64,000 nt of DNA, from NCBI GenBank assembly GCA_963759155.1, contig CAVWXX010000005.1, positions 186,001-250,000 of the forward strand, read 5' to 3'. This document shows, one piece after another, positions 44,417 to 53,584 of this stretch (position 1 is the stretch's first letter; every line of letters starts with the position of its first letter). The notes under the pieces were generated by a model that made no database searches, was not told the DNA's origin, and saw only the letters and a program-made list of their open reading frames with translations. This stretch comes from SZUA-36 sp963759155. Lineage in GTDB: Bacteria > Pseudomonadota > Gammaproteobacteria > Xanthomonadales > SZUA-36. Made by a program: the position numbers and the translations under genes.

Positions 44417-45906
44417 GGCAGATGACTCAGAAGATCGGCCGCGGCATCACCGGACAGTGTTAGCGGCAACTCGGGAACCAGGCCGAAGTAGATATTTGCG
44501 GCGGCGGCCAGCCACAGCGTTACCACCAGTAGTGGCGATACACGTCCGGGTGCTGTTGGTTCATTGGGCGCCTCCCCGAAATATGCGGCTTCAACGATCC
44601 GCCAGATGTAAACGACCGCCATCAGTGAACTGACGAGGATAAGGGCGACCAGCGGCAAACCCCAGGTGCCAAGTTCCATAGCCGCTGTGATCAGGTACCA
44701 CTTACTGACGAAGCCAGCGGTTCCCGGGACTCCGATCAGGCTGAGGGCGGCAATGACGAAGGCGCCGAAAGTCCATGGCATGCGACGTGCAATGCCCTTC
44801 AGGTCGTCAAGATGCAAACCGGCCGCAACCGTAGCAAACGATGCCACAGCCAGGAACAATGCACCTTTAGCCAGTGCATGGTTGAAGATATGCACGATAC
44901 CTGCCGTCAGCCCGGCGACGGTGACGAAACTCGCGCCAAGAATCATGTAGCCAATCTGTGCAATCGAGGAAAACGCCAGCAGGCGCTTGATATTATTCTC
45001 AAACATCGCTACCGCCGAACCGACGAGAATGCCGAGGATGGCCACGGGCATCAGATAAAAGGCGAACTGCAAAGCATGACCCTCCAGGTTTCCCTGGAAC
45101 ACAAAGAAATCGAAACGCAACAGAATGTATAACGAGACCTTGGTGGCACAGGCCGCCAGGAACGCAGTCACCATATGTGGCGCGTAAGTGTAAGAGTTCG
45201 GCAGCCAGACATGCAGTGGGAATATCGCCGCTTTCAGGGCAAGGCCAACGGTAATGAAGCCGGCTGCTGCCAGGACGGGGCGCTGGTCCGCAACGGCCTG
45301 TATCCGGAGTTCCATGTCGCCGAGGTTGAGCGTTCCGGTCATCATGTAGATGAGGCCGACACCGATGAGGTAAAACGTTGCACCGATCGTGCCCATGATC
45401 AGGTACTTGAACACCGAAGGCAGAGCCCGCCGGTCCGGACCACCGGCGATCAAAACGTAGCTCGCGAGTGACGAAATCTCCATGAAAACGAAGATATTGA
45501 ACGCATCGGCGGCTACCACGATTCCGGACAGGCCGGCTAGCGCCAGCAGCCATGCGGCGTAAAAATACGGCTGGCGTCCCGCCTCGATTTGCCCATCCAG
45601 ACTTTCCCGTCCGCTGACCAGTGCGAATACCGAGGCGCCCGTCACCACCAGCAGCAGGAGCGCGCTCAACGCATCGACCTTGAGCTCGATACCGTACGGC
45701 GCCGGCCACGAACCCATCAGGTAGCCTACCGACCCGTTGGCGAGAACAAGCTGCACGAGCTGAATCGCAATCGCAAAACTGAGTATGCTTGCCATTGTGC
45801 AAGCCGCCCAGGCAAGTCCGCGAGGCCTCAGCAGGACGACAAGCGGTGCTACGAGCATCGGCACGACAACCTGAAGTGCCGGGAAATGATCAACCAATGC
45901 ATTCAC
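44413..45906 (-). CDS. mrpD: Mrp antiporter subunit D (first copy)
   Basis: The 497-residue protein is closest to classical MrpD/MnhD, with IFVFMEISSLASYVLIAGG (key Glu), GLALKAAIFPLHVWLPNSYT (key Lys and His) and HIFNHALAKGALFLAV. It conducts protons in the sodium/proton exchanger. It overlaps mrpC by four bases and the second D copy by four bases. Confidence 0.9.
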   Translation of the reverse strand: MNALVDHFPALQVVVPMLVAPLVVLLRPRGLAWAACTMASILSFAIAIQLVQLVLANGSVGYLMGSWPAPYGIELKVDALSALLLLVVTGASVFALVSGRESLDGQIEAGRQPYFYAAWLLALAGLSGIVVAADAFNIFVFMEISSLASYVLIAGGPDRRALPSVFKYLIMGTIGATFYLIGVGLIYMMTGTLNLGDMELRIQAVADQRPVLAAAGFITVGLALKAAIFPLHVWLPNSYTYAPHMVTAFLAACATKVSLYILLRFDFFVFQGNLEGHALQFAFYLMPVAILGILVGSAVAMFENNIKRLLAFSSIAQIGYMILGASFVTVAGLTAGIVHIFNHALAKGALFLAVASFATVAAGLHLDDLKGIARRMPWTFGAFVIAALSLIGVPGTAGFVSKWYLITAAMELGTWGLPLVALILVSSLMAVVYIWRIVEAAYFGEAPNEPTAPGRVSPLLVVTLWLAAAANIYFGLVPELPLTLSGDAAADLLSHLP

Positions 45907-46256
45907 CGCTCGTCGATCTCCTGAATTTCGTGCTCCTCGATCGAACCGTATTCCTCCTTCAGGCGTACGACAATCCCGAGGCCCAGGGCGGTCGTGGAAA
46001 TACCAACAACGATCGCAGTGAGAATCAGCACCTGTGGCAGCGGATTCGAGAATATGACATCGCCCGTGCCGGAGAAGATCGGTGCGGTGCCGCCGTCGAC
46101 CTTGCCCATCGTGATGTAAAGCAGGAAAACAGCAGCCTGGAAAAGCGACAGGCCGATCAGTTTCTTGACCAGGTTGCGCTTTGCGATGACCGCATAAAAG
46201 CCGATCATCAGCAGTATCGCGAATACCCAGTAGTTATAGAGACCCAGAATTTCCAT
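45903..46256 (-). CDS. mrpC: Mrp antiporter subunit C (NuoK-like)
   Basis: A 117-residue, three-helix NuoK homologue, with LVKKLIGLSLFQAAVFLLYI and NPLPQVLILTAIVVGISTTAL, the MrpC signature. It is four bases from the upstream A/B fusion gene and overlaps mrpD. Confidence 0.92.
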   Translation of the reverse strand: MEILGLYNYWVFAILLMIGFYAVIAKRNLVKKLIGLSLFQAAVFLLYITMGKVDGGTAPIFSGTGDVIFSNPLPQVLILTAIVVGISTTALGLGIVVRLKEEYGSIEEHEIQEIDER

Positions 46257-46259
46257 GAG

Positions 46260-47234
46260 TTAGCGACCTCTCGCCGCGAAAGCATGGAAAATACCCAGCA
46301 GCACGCCGGTGACGGTAACGCCGACACCAGCTTCAATAATCAGGATACCCAACTGCTGGCCCTTCACGGGATCAGCAGACAACACCGAATAGTCGAGAAA
46401 GTTACCACCGAGGACAATTCCGGCAACCCCGACAGCTCCGTACAGGAGCGGACCGAATACCACGAGTCCGAGCAGGACGCGCTCAGGCAAGACCGACAGG
46501 GCGCGCTGCTCACCTTCCAGCAAAGCAAACAGAATGATTGCCGCGGCGATGATGGCGCCAGCCTGAAAGCCACCGCCCGGGCCATACTCTCCATGGAATT
46601 GCACGTACAGGCCAAACAACAGGATAAACGGAATCAGCACCCGCCCGACGACCCTTGGAATCAGGTGGTGGCGCAACCCTTCATTAATCTTCTCCCGCGG
46701 CATTGAGCCTAATGGCACGCCACTGCCGAGTAGAAAAAGAACGCCGATACCGGCCGTAAATACAACAAACACTTCACCCAGCGTGTCGTAACCGCGAAAG
46801 CTGCCGAGCACGGCGGTGACGACGTTCGGGATATCGATATATTCTGGAGTTTTTTCCAGGTACCAGGGTGCGACATGCGTCTGCACCGGTGCCTCGGGGT
46901 CCCCAAAGCGCGGCTTGTCAAATGTCGCATAAATGAGAATCAGCGCGGCTGCCGCAACAACCGCGAACGAAAGCATCCTGTTCGATGACTTCGCCCGCTC
47001 GCGTTCAGACGTTAACGCCAGCGCACTCAGGAATAGCACCGTGGAGATACCCGCACCGACAGCCGCTTCGGTCAGTGCTACATCCGCGGCATCAAGAAGG
47101 AAGAAATTAGCGGCGATGAGCAGGCTGGCGATACCCATAAGCATCACCGCAACGAACAGATTTTCGGTCCTTACGATGGCAACCGCAGTGATCACAAGCA
47201 GTGTGAGCAGGAAGATTCCGAAGATGGCAATCAT
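46260..47234 (-). CDS. mrpB: Mrp antiporter MrpA C-terminal/MrpB fusion
   Basis: The 324-residue protein joins two modules. Residues about 1-110 match the MrpA C-terminal part (DUF4040: LLIAANFFLLDAADVALTEA, then VGAGISTVLFLSALALT). Residues about 165-320 are MnhB (GSGVPLGSMPREKI, HGEYGPGGGFQAGAIIAAA). A full MrpA with its NuoL-like N-terminal part is missing from the operon, so one of the three D-type subunits must take that place. A similar arrangement occurs in some haloalkaliphilic bacteria, archaea and in membrane-bound hydrogenases. Confidence 0.85.
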   Translation of the reverse strand: MIAIFGIFLLTLLVITAVAIVRTENLFVAVMLMGIASLLIAANFFLLDAADVALTEAAVGAGISTVLFLSALALTSERERAKSSNRMLSFAVVAAAALILIYATFDKPRFGDPEAPVQTHVAPWYLEKTPEYIDIPNVVTAVLGSFRGYDTLGEVFVVFTAGIGVLFLLGSGVPLGSMPREKINEGLRHHLIPRVVGRVLIPFILLFGLYVQFHGEYGPGGGFQAGAIIAAAIILFALLEGEQRALSVLPERVLLGLVVFGPLLYGAVGVAGIVLGGNFLDYSVLSADPVKGQQLGILIIEAGVGVTVTGVLLGIFHAFAARGR

Positions 47235-47563
47235 TCCTGGCCCTCATCATCATCCTGATCTGCTTCCTCGAACGGACGCGTCCCGGCAAGCAGCGCCGCA
47301 CTGGCCAGCGCATACGACGACGTCGGGCTGGTCAATAGCAGGAAAAGAAGGACAGCCATCAACTTGATCGTCGCCAGCGACCAGCCTGCCTGCAGCATGA
47401 TACCGCTCAGCACCAGGATCGCACCCATGCTATCGGTAACACTCGCGGCGTGCATACGCGTATACAGATCAGGCATTCGCAGGGCGCCGATACCACCGAT
47501 CAGGATACTCAGGCCACCAAGGGTCAGCAGCACCCAGCTAAGGATGTCGAGCAATGTGGTCAT
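47231..47563 (-). CDS. mrpG: Mrp antiporter subunit G
   Basis: A 110-residue, three-helix protein with the MnhG signature GGLSILIGGIGALRMPDLYTRMHAASVTD. It overlaps mrpF and the A/B fusion by four bases each. Its C-terminal tail is acidic (EEADQDDDEGQE). Confidence 0.92.
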   Translation of the reverse strand: MTTLLDILSWVLLTLGGLSILIGGIGALRMPDLYTRMHAASVTDSMGAILVLSGIMLQAGWSLATIKLMAVLLFLLLTSPTSSYALASAALLAGTRPFEEADQDDDEGQE

Positions 47564-47850
47564 TGAGTCACGTCCTCTTTGCTTCGCTCGGTGCTGCGTC
47601 GCAATGTACGGTTGCGGAAAAACTCGAGCACCGCCAGGACACCGATAAAGTTAATCAATGCATAAGCGAGCGCGAGATCGAGAAAGTCGGGGCGGCCGTA
47701 CAGAAAAGCAATCACGGAGAGCAGCAGCACCGTCTTCGTGCCCATCATGTTGACCGCCAGCACCCGATCATAAACTGACGGGCCGAGCACGGCTCGTATC
47801 AGCGCAAGACCCATGGTCACGAGCGTCGCAATGGTAACAACGTAATACAT
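47560..47850 (-). CDS. mrpF: Mrp antiporter subunit F
   Basis: A 96-residue, three-helix protein with the MnhF features ALIRAVLGPSVYDRVLAVNM and DLALAYALINFIGVLAVLEF. It lies two bases after mrpE and overlaps mrpG. Confidence 0.92.
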   Translation of the reverse strand: MYYVVTIATLVTMGLALIRAVLGPSVYDRVLAVNMMGTKTVLLLSVIAFLYGRPDFLDLALAYALINFIGVLAVLEFFRNRTLRRSTERSKEDVTQ

Positions 47851-47852
47851 GA

Positions 47853-48338
47853 TCAGCGCTTCCTGAGCCCGGCTACCCGCCGTTGCATTTCGCCACTTTC
47901 AAGGGCGGCGGCGCCTTCGCGCGTCAACGCATGGACACGCAGCCGGCCCTCGTAGACATCCAGGGTCAGCGTGCCGGGCGTGAGCGTGATCGAATTGCCG
48001 AGTACCGCCAGGTCGACCGGTCCCAGACCACTGCCATCAATATCCACCACCGTCGGTTCGATCTCAATCCTGCGGCGCAGAACAATCCGGGCAACCTCGA
48101 TACTCGACTTGACCACTTCGCCAGCGAGCCACGCCCAGAAGCCCAGCAGACGCCAGTCGTAATGAAACGCAAACTTCGCATCGTCAAAATAGCCCATGCG
48201 GCGCACAATCCAGACTGTCAGAATGCAGGAAAAAGCACCCAGACCCAGCAGCAGTGGTTTCAGGTAGCCTGACCACAGCACCCAGACTGCGAACAACAGC
48301 AGCAACAGGATCAGCATGCGCGCGAATGGTTTGTTCAT
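47853..48338 (-). CDS. mrpE: Mrp antiporter subunit E
   Basis: The MnhE family member has two N-terminal helices, then WLAGEVVKSSIEVARIVLRR and GNSITLTPGTLTLDV, the conserved MrpE core. ATG 48338 overlaps the upstream stop by four bases and gives 161 aa; the frame opens six residues earlier. It starts the antiporter part of the operon. Confidence 0.9.
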   Translation of the reverse strand: MNKPFARMLILLLLLFAVWVLWSGYLKPLLLGLGAFSCILTVWIVRRMGYFDDAKFAFHYDWRLLGFWAWLAGEVVKSSIEVARIVLRRRIEIEPTVVDIDGSGLGPVDLAVLGNSITLTPGTLTLDVYEGRLRVHALTREGAAALESGEMQRRVAGLRKR

Positions 48339-48811
48339 CTGACGTTCGTTTTGCACGGATACTCCCGGCGCAAGGTTTCGTAAACGAAATCGCGAGCAAG
48401 CTCCCGCCCCTCCAGGTTTTCAAGCTGCACAAGATCGCTGACAACTTTCTTTGTAACTACGGCCAGCGGGAGCGGTTCGCCAAGACAAAATTCAGCGTAG
48501 TAGGAAGAGCCAAAACGTTCAATTCGCGCTCCAAGGCGGGCCCGGATAGCGCGCTCAGTCGAGGTTTCAACCCGGCCGTACTCATCAGCAACATTGTGAG
48601 CTACCCGCTCATCGGTCGCGACAGCGCCGTCGATGAAGCCCTGAATGTAGCGAATGCAGAAAATTCCATCCTCCCCGTCCGGGTCGTCATTGTAAACAGC
48701 ACAATGAGAAATAAGCTCTTCGGTAGACAGCGCTTCGACCGCCTGCGTGTTACTGGCAGCTATCGAGATGATGAGCGTGCCAATGACGTACCAAAATAAT
48801 TTGAAGGTCAT
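48335..48811 (-). CDS. Periplasmic Rap1a/Tai-like protein leading the Mrp operon
   Basis: The 158-residue protein has a signal peptide (LFWYVIGTLIISIAASNTQA). The mature part shows the Rap1a/Tai pattern: a Cys near the start, FCIRYIQGFIDGAV in the middle and FCLGEPLPLAVV followed by a helix near the end. Rap1a-type folds include immunity proteins against peptidoglycan amidase effectors, but many are housekeeping-type periplasmic proteins. Its coupling to mrpE suggests a link with the antiporter. The 277 bases upstream (48812-49088) hold no convincing gene. Confidence 0.65.
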   Translation of the reverse strand: MTFKLFWYVIGTLIISIAASNTQAVEALSTEELISHCAVYNDDPDGEDGIFCIRYIQGFIDGAVATDERVAHNVADEYGRVETSTERAIRARLGARIERFGSSYYAEFCLGEPLPLAVVTKKVVSDLVQLENLEGRELARDFVYETLRREYPCKTNVR

Positions 48812-49088
48812 GTGTGTAATTCCTCGTAATCAGGTAATTTGTTGCCGAGTTGCTCGTCATGGGCATTCGTGTCCGTCTCAACTCTGCCCTCTCGTGTCGA
48901 TGTAATGGCCATTGCGTTGACAATGCCCGGTCCCCGCGAAGATACCGACCTCGACGGAGTATAAATAAAATCAATACCACATTGCCAGAACACTGCAGAT
49001 ATAAAACAGCGATAAAGGCCCGGATTCCGACTCCGGCTCCGCCACGGAACAAGTCGCAAGCCCACTGGACAAAGGGATCGTCGTAAAT

Positions 49089-49379
49089 TCAAGCCGGCGT
49101 CAGCTCAATCTCAATATTGGATTTAATACTCATATTCAGGCCCATGGCGGACGCCTGCTCTACCAGTTGAGCAATATCGTCCCTGGTCTGGCTTAGCTCT
49201 TCGGCGCGTTTGACTGCTGCAGGATTTTCTTCTCCAAAACGTTCCCGATGACTCCAGTCATTTTGCTGGTGAAAATTGATCTTATAATTGACGAGAGACA
49301 TCAGCAGCTGTCGTGCAGCATCCGGGCTGAACGACCCTTTTATCAAACTGTAACTTTTCAATTCTGATCTATCGATCAT
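49089..49379 (-). CDS. Small uncharacterised cytoplasmic protein between Mrp and DabAB
   Basis: ATG 49379 follows AAGGAGAAG and gives 96 residues: charged, helical (MIDRSELKSYSLIKG, SHRERFGEENPAAVKRAEEL), no membrane segments. The open frame to 49454 overlaps dabA and lacks a ribosome site. It lies 53 bases after dabA on the same strand and may belong to that operon. No family recognised. Confidence 0.6.
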   Translation of the reverse strand: MIDRSELKSYSLIKGSFSPDAARQLLMSLVNYKINFHQQNDWSHRERFGEENPAAVKRAEELSQTRDDIAQLVEQASAMGLNMSIKSNIEIELTPA

Positions 49380-49432
49380 GATCTTCTCCTTTAAGGTTTT
49401 CATTTGTTTGACTAAAACCAGGCAGTCGCTCG

Positions 49433-51922
49433 CTAGCCTGACCAGTTTTGCCAACCACCATTGTGATAACGTTCCATGCGGTCACCATCGAGACGCATCA
49501 GGTAGAGCCAACGGTTGTGCACCAGGTGCCTCACGGTCTCGTGTCGGGCAATCACCTTTTCTATCGATTCTCTGGGAGCCTCGATCACCACCGTCAAACG
49601 CAGGGGAGTATGCAACCAGCGCTCGCCATCATTCAGGGATTGCCAGGGCAGGCCAATGCGCAGATCACCACCATTGCCTTCGAAAACGCCGATTCTTCCA
49701 CCCACCACGTTGTGCAGTGTCTTGTTGCCGCTTCCGAAGCGTCTGTTATCCACGGTAGACGCGTAGTACTGCATGTTGATCCAGTTGGTCACAATCATTG
49801 GCGCGGTCATGATCTGTTCAAGCAGACTGCCATCCTGATCCTGCCCGGGGTCATAATCGTGCAGAAAGCTCCGTCCCTGCAGATCGACTCCGAGGGTCCG
49901 ATTGCGTGGCGCAATGACAAACGCGGCGTTATTGGCCAAGCCCCATTCAGGCCGGGTTTGCGCCCAGTCATCAGCATTATGCTGTAGCGCACGCAACAAT
50001 GGCTGCGGTTGGTTAAGCAATTCGCCCAGTCCCAGCGCTGGCGCCCGTTCACGACGCGCAGCTGCCGCAGCCGCCGCCAACTGCTGCTGCAATCGCTCAA
50101 GATCCTGCACATGACTGGCTGGCAGCTGTTCAAGGTCGAATAGTTGGACTTCGTCGGTGCAGGTGTTGTGCAGTCCCGCGATAAAGTGGGTGGTACCGGG
50201 AATATCGATACCGGATTGACGAAGCCGTTCGCGAACGGCCGGGGCGTTCAACAAACCAGCCAGCGACCGGGCATTGACCTCCCCTGTCTGACCGCAACAA
50301 GCGCCGCAATCAAGCGCCGACCCGTGGGGATTGTTGCGATTCTGACTGCCGTGCCCCAGTAACAGTACGGTGCGGGCAAACTGCTTGTCCAGGCACATTC
50401 CGCGCAACACCTGCTGAGCAATCGCTGCCTGGCCAACAACGCCGCCCGCCGTTCTTTCATCCAAAACGGGCCGCACCGCTCCTGCCTCTGTGCTATTGAG
50501 TCCCAGCTGATCGCCAGACCCCGGCGGCGCATTGCCGCGCAGGGTTCGGGCAACGAGTTTGCCGAGATAACCGAGACCCAGCGTTTCGACCAGCGTAAAG
50601 GTAGACAGCGGCACCGCCTGGAACAAACGCCATCCAGACATACGGCGCAACTTACCCGTGCGCGCAGCGGCGATTTTGCTGTCGAGTTCAGCATCCCCTG
50701 AACTGTCGGTGATATCGAGATCCGGAGCCAGCAACCCGGGCAACTGCGGGCGCGTGGCAGTGGTACCCAACGGTGTGTAACTGATGGGCAATCCGAAAAA
50801 ACCGGCGAATCCCAATGTCGAAATATCCTGCGACTGGGCTTCCAGGTGACGACGAAATACCTCGGAGCGCACATCGATACAAAAGGCGGCCTGCACAGTG
50901 GGTAAATCAACTTCCGGTTGAGCGTTTTCGCTGTTCGGTGCATCGCCTTGACTGCCAGACGTCACCAGTAGCCGCCGGCGCAAATCACGCTGGTAACTGA
51001 TTTCCTGTGCCCGCTGCCAGACATGGTGTAACTCCAACGATACTCTGTCAAAGTCCGACATCCGCTTTTGCCATTCTTGCTTCCAGGATGACCACAGCGA
51101 ACCTGGCCCACGTTCACCATCATCCAGTAGCGTTTCCCAACTCAAGCGAATGGCGAGCAGATCCACCAGGGTGTTGTCCTCGCTTCCACCCAAACGCGCC
51201 TGCCAACGCAAATAAGCGCACCAGGCACCCCAGCCGCTCACTCTCATCAACAAAGCTTGCAGATACGTTGCCCAATCACGTTCGGGTATCGCAAGCTGCA
51301 GGAGAGACGCGGCAATTTGCTGCTCGGCCTCGTGACACAGCTTTTTGGCACGAACTGAAATCTGCGGTCTATGCATCAACAACGAGACGCTGTGATCCTG
51401 AATCAAGGTGTCACGCCAACTGCTAAACAGGCGACTGCCCTGATCCGGCTGCCAGTCGGCCTGATCACGATCAAAGTAGGCAGCGCAGAACTGGGACACC
51501 TGGTGGGTAACGGTGTCGCACCAGGCTGGCTGGCGCTGCAAGTTCCTCGTTCGGTCGAGACTGTCACTGAGCAGCGGCAACGGAATTGGCATCGGCTGTT
51601 CTTCATCAAGCGCAGCAACAAGCCGTTCGGGACTGCTCTCCAGACCGCTTTCGTCCAGCGCAAGGCGGAGATCGTCCAGGGTAATTTCACCACGCTGCCA
51701 TGCCCCACGGTATTCACTTAGTGGTAACGTCATGGCTGAGCCGGCAATGTTAGCCAGGTCCGCCGCAGCTGCCTCAAAGGGCTGCTGGATACGGCCCCAG
51801 TATGGGTTCACCGCAATCATCCGGTCCAGGGGCCAGGTCGGAGCGATGCTGTCGGCCGCCAATGCCACTGCGCTGTGTAAAGCGTCATTCTCCAGTAGCG
51901 CTGGCGCCAGGCGTGCGCTCAC
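49433..51922 (-). CDS. dabA: Inorganic carbon transporter subunit DabA (DUF2309)
   Basis: DabA is the carbonic-anhydrase-like subunit of the DAB bicarbonate/CO2 uptake complex. The zinc-site residues are present: Cys348 and Asp350 in AAFCIDVRSEVFRRHLE, His524 in LLLGHGSQNRNNPHGSALDC and Cys539 at its end, matching the beta-carbonic-anhydrase-like site described for the family. Length (829 aa) is normal. It overlaps dabB by four bases. DAB drives hydration of CO2 inward using the ion gradient through DabB and supplies bicarbonate in the cytoplasm, for autotrophy or for anaplerotic carboxylations. No RuBisCO or carboxysome genes are in the window. Confidence 0.93.
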   Translation of the reverse strand: MSARLAPALLENDALHSAVALAADSIAPTWPLDRMIAVNPYWGRIQQPFEAAAADLANIAGSAMTLPLSEYRGAWQRGEITLDDLRLALDESGLESSPERLVAALDEEQPMPIPLPLLSDSLDRTRNLQRQPAWCDTVTHQVSQFCAAYFDRDQADWQPDQGSRLFSSWRDTLIQDHSVSLLMHRPQISVRAKKLCHEAEQQIAASLLQLAIPERDWATYLQALLMRVSGWGAWCAYLRWQARLGGSEDNTLVDLLAIRLSWETLLDDGERGPGSLWSSWKQEWQKRMSDFDRVSLELHHVWQRAQEISYQRDLRRRLLVTSGSQGDAPNSENAQPEVDLPTVQAAFCIDVRSEVFRRHLEAQSQDISTLGFAGFFGLPISYTPLGTTATRPQLPGLLAPDLDITDSSGDAELDSKIAAARTGKLRRMSGWRLFQAVPLSTFTLVETLGLGYLGKLVARTLRGNAPPGSGDQLGLNSTEAGAVRPVLDERTAGGVVGQAAIAQQVLRGMCLDKQFARTVLLLGHGSQNRNNPHGSALDCGACCGQTGEVNARSLAGLLNAPAVRERLRQSGIDIPGTTHFIAGLHNTCTDEVQLFDLEQLPASHVQDLERLQQQLAAAAAAARRERAPALGLGELLNQPQPLLRALQHNADDWAQTRPEWGLANNAAFVIAPRNRTLGVDLQGRSFLHDYDPGQDQDGSLLEQIMTAPMIVTNWINMQYYASTVDNRRFGSGNKTLHNVVGGRIGVFEGNGGDLRIGLPWQSLNDGERWLHTPLRLTVVIEAPRESIEKVIARHETVRHLVHNRWLYLMRLDGDRMERYHNGGWQNWSG

Positions 51923-53478
51923 TGCAATTCTCCCTGAAAAGTAAGGCGCCTGTTTGCCAATGTCTGCGCCTGTAAGGGGCTGAATTTCACCGGCCAGATT
52001 CTGAATGTCAGCCGGGTGAAGGATTCATCGAGGTAGAAACCGCAATAGGCCCAGGGATAGAACGACCTGGCGAAACGCCCTTTTGGAAAACAGCGCAGCC
52101 AGACCTGGGCGGTGTAGAGCACTGCAAAACACATCAGGACCCACAGCACCGCAGGTGCTGCAGCATTCACAGCGGCAGGCGCGAGCCCTGCAAACAGCAG
52201 ATGCCAGAGCAGATACATCTGCGTCAGGGCAATAATCTGCATTGCACCGCGTAACAGCAGTGCAGGCGTTGCTTCCTGATCTGCCCAAAGCAAGGGTGCC
52301 AGACCGAGCGCGACAATCAGCAGAGCCACCGGAGGCAGGGCCATCGCTGGCTCAATCAGAAGCCAAACGGCGGCTGAACCGAACACCAGGGCGGCGCTCA
52401 CAACGACTGCTCCGAAATACCAAAGTGGACCTCTCTCCACATGCGCAGACCGTAAAAAATCGCTGCTGCGTGCATGACGCACTGCTTCGCCGGCAGACAG
52501 GAAAGCATGGGCTTTGTAGAGAGAGTGAGCAACCAGGTGAAGCAGCGCCAGCTCATATAAGCCGAGACCGATCTCCATTAACATAAACCCCATCTGGGCA
52601 CAGGTTGACCATGCCAAACGCACCTTGATGCTAATGCGGGTAAGCATCACCAGACCTGCAAGCACAGCTGTCAGGCTTCCCACTACCACCAGCAAAGCCT
52701 GGGCCACCGGCGCGAGCGAGATCAGCTCCGCCAGCCGGATCAGGACGAAGCCGCCTATATTTACGATACCTGCGTGTAACAGTGCAGAGACGGGTGTCGG
52801 CGCCTCCATGACCTGGATGAGCCATCCGTGTAGTGGTAGCTGAGCGGTTTTCAGAACAGCGGCCAGTGCAAACAGCACTGCCGCCACATGCAAAGCAAGC
52901 GGCAGCGACGCTTGTGTGGCCAGGAAGGTACGCAGATCGTCCAGCCACAGTGTTCCTGTCGTTTGATAGACGAGCAGAAGTGCTATCGCCAACACCACCT
53001 CGGCCAAACGGCTGACCAGAAACTTCTTGTGTGCAACGATCTGGGCCGCCTTGCGTTCGCGGTAAAAGGTCAATAAATGGTGCAGACCCAGACTTGTAAC
53101 ACTCCAGCCCAGGACAATGACCAAAAGGTTCCTGCTTACAACCAGCACGCAGACCGCCGTTAGGGTCAACAGCATGGCACGGATGAACCGCGCCTGCCCG
53201 GGCTCGCCCGTCAAATAACGCGAAGAGTAATTGATGATAACCCAGCCGAGCACCGCCACCAGCAGAGCCAGGGTCAACCCCACTGCATCGAAGGAGATCG
53301 TCGCGAATTGTCCGCCAATCAGAACAAGCAGCACAGTGGCTATTGTCGCCAGTAAGGCAGAGCCAGACGTCATTTTTGCCACCTTCCAGAGCTGGTGTGA
53401 CTTGCTGAATGCCAGCAGACAACCGACGGCATAAATAACCGGTAGTATCCAGCCAATGATCGAACCCACCATGTTCAA
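51919..53478 (-). CDS. dabB: Inorganic carbon transporter subunit DabB (NuoL-like)
   Basis: The 519-residue membrane protein belongs to the proton-conducting NuoL/MrpA family. It has LKTAQLPLHGWLIQVMEAPT (key Lys and His), PVSALLHAGIVNIGGFVLIR and HLVAHSLYKAHAFLSAG. In DAB complexes it couples cation flow to DabA. It is the first gene of the dab operon and is divergent from the LysR gene; GTG/ATG 53478 (MNMVGSIIGW) is the first good start. Confidence 0.9.
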   Translation of the reverse strand: MNMVGSIIGWILPVIYAVGCLLAFSKSHQLWKVAKMTSGSALLATIATVLLVLIGGQFATISFDAVGLTLALLVAVLGWVIINYSSRYLTGEPGQARFIRAMLLTLTAVCVLVVSRNLLVIVLGWSVTSLGLHHLLTFYRERKAAQIVAHKKFLVSRLAEVVLAIALLLVYQTTGTLWLDDLRTFLATQASLPLALHVAAVLFALAAVLKTAQLPLHGWLIQVMEAPTPVSALLHAGIVNIGGFVLIRLAELISLAPVAQALLVVVGSLTAVLAGLVMLTRISIKVRLAWSTCAQMGFMLMEIGLGLYELALLHLVAHSLYKAHAFLSAGEAVRHARSSDFLRSAHVERGPLWYFGAVVVSAALVFGSAAVWLLIEPAMALPPVALLIVALGLAPLLWADQEATPALLLRGAMQIIALTQMYLLWHLLFAGLAPAAVNAAAPAVLWVLMCFAVLYTAQVWLRCFPKGRFARSFYPWAYCGFYLDESFTRLTFRIWPVKFSPLQAQTLANRRLTFQGELQ

Positions 53479-53537
53479 GCGCTCCGCTCAACCTGATATT
53501 GAATATGCGGGTATGGTGAGGTCATACAAAACTTATG

Positions 53538-53553
53538 TAAAATATATATTTTA
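53538..53553. promoter_or_regulatory. 16-bp AT palindrome in the dab/lysR intergenic region
   Basis: TAAAATATATATTTTA is a perfect palindrome between dabB (start 53478, minus) and the LysR gene (start 53585, plus). It lies where both promoters should be and may be a LysR-type binding site (AT-rich, T-N11-A-like) or the AT-rich core of both promoters. Confidence 0.4.
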
Positions 53554-53584
53554 AATGTTATTGTTCTTTTTTTGAGAACGTTTT

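Noticed and set aside
43070..44425. A 451-codon open frame on the plus strand
   Set aside because: It lies wholly opposite the second mrpD copy, has a composition rich in Arg, His and Asp typical of antisense frames in GC-rich DNA, and no ribosome site.
48335..48811. Reading the Rap1a-like gene as T6SS or toxin immunity
   Set aside because: No effector, VgrG, Hcp or other toxin gene is near, and it is coupled to mrpE, so an immunity role is not supported.
48808..49092. Two overlapping minus-strand frames of 94-100 codons
   Set aside because: No ribosome sites, Arg/Ser-rich composition and no family resemblance; probably non-coding.
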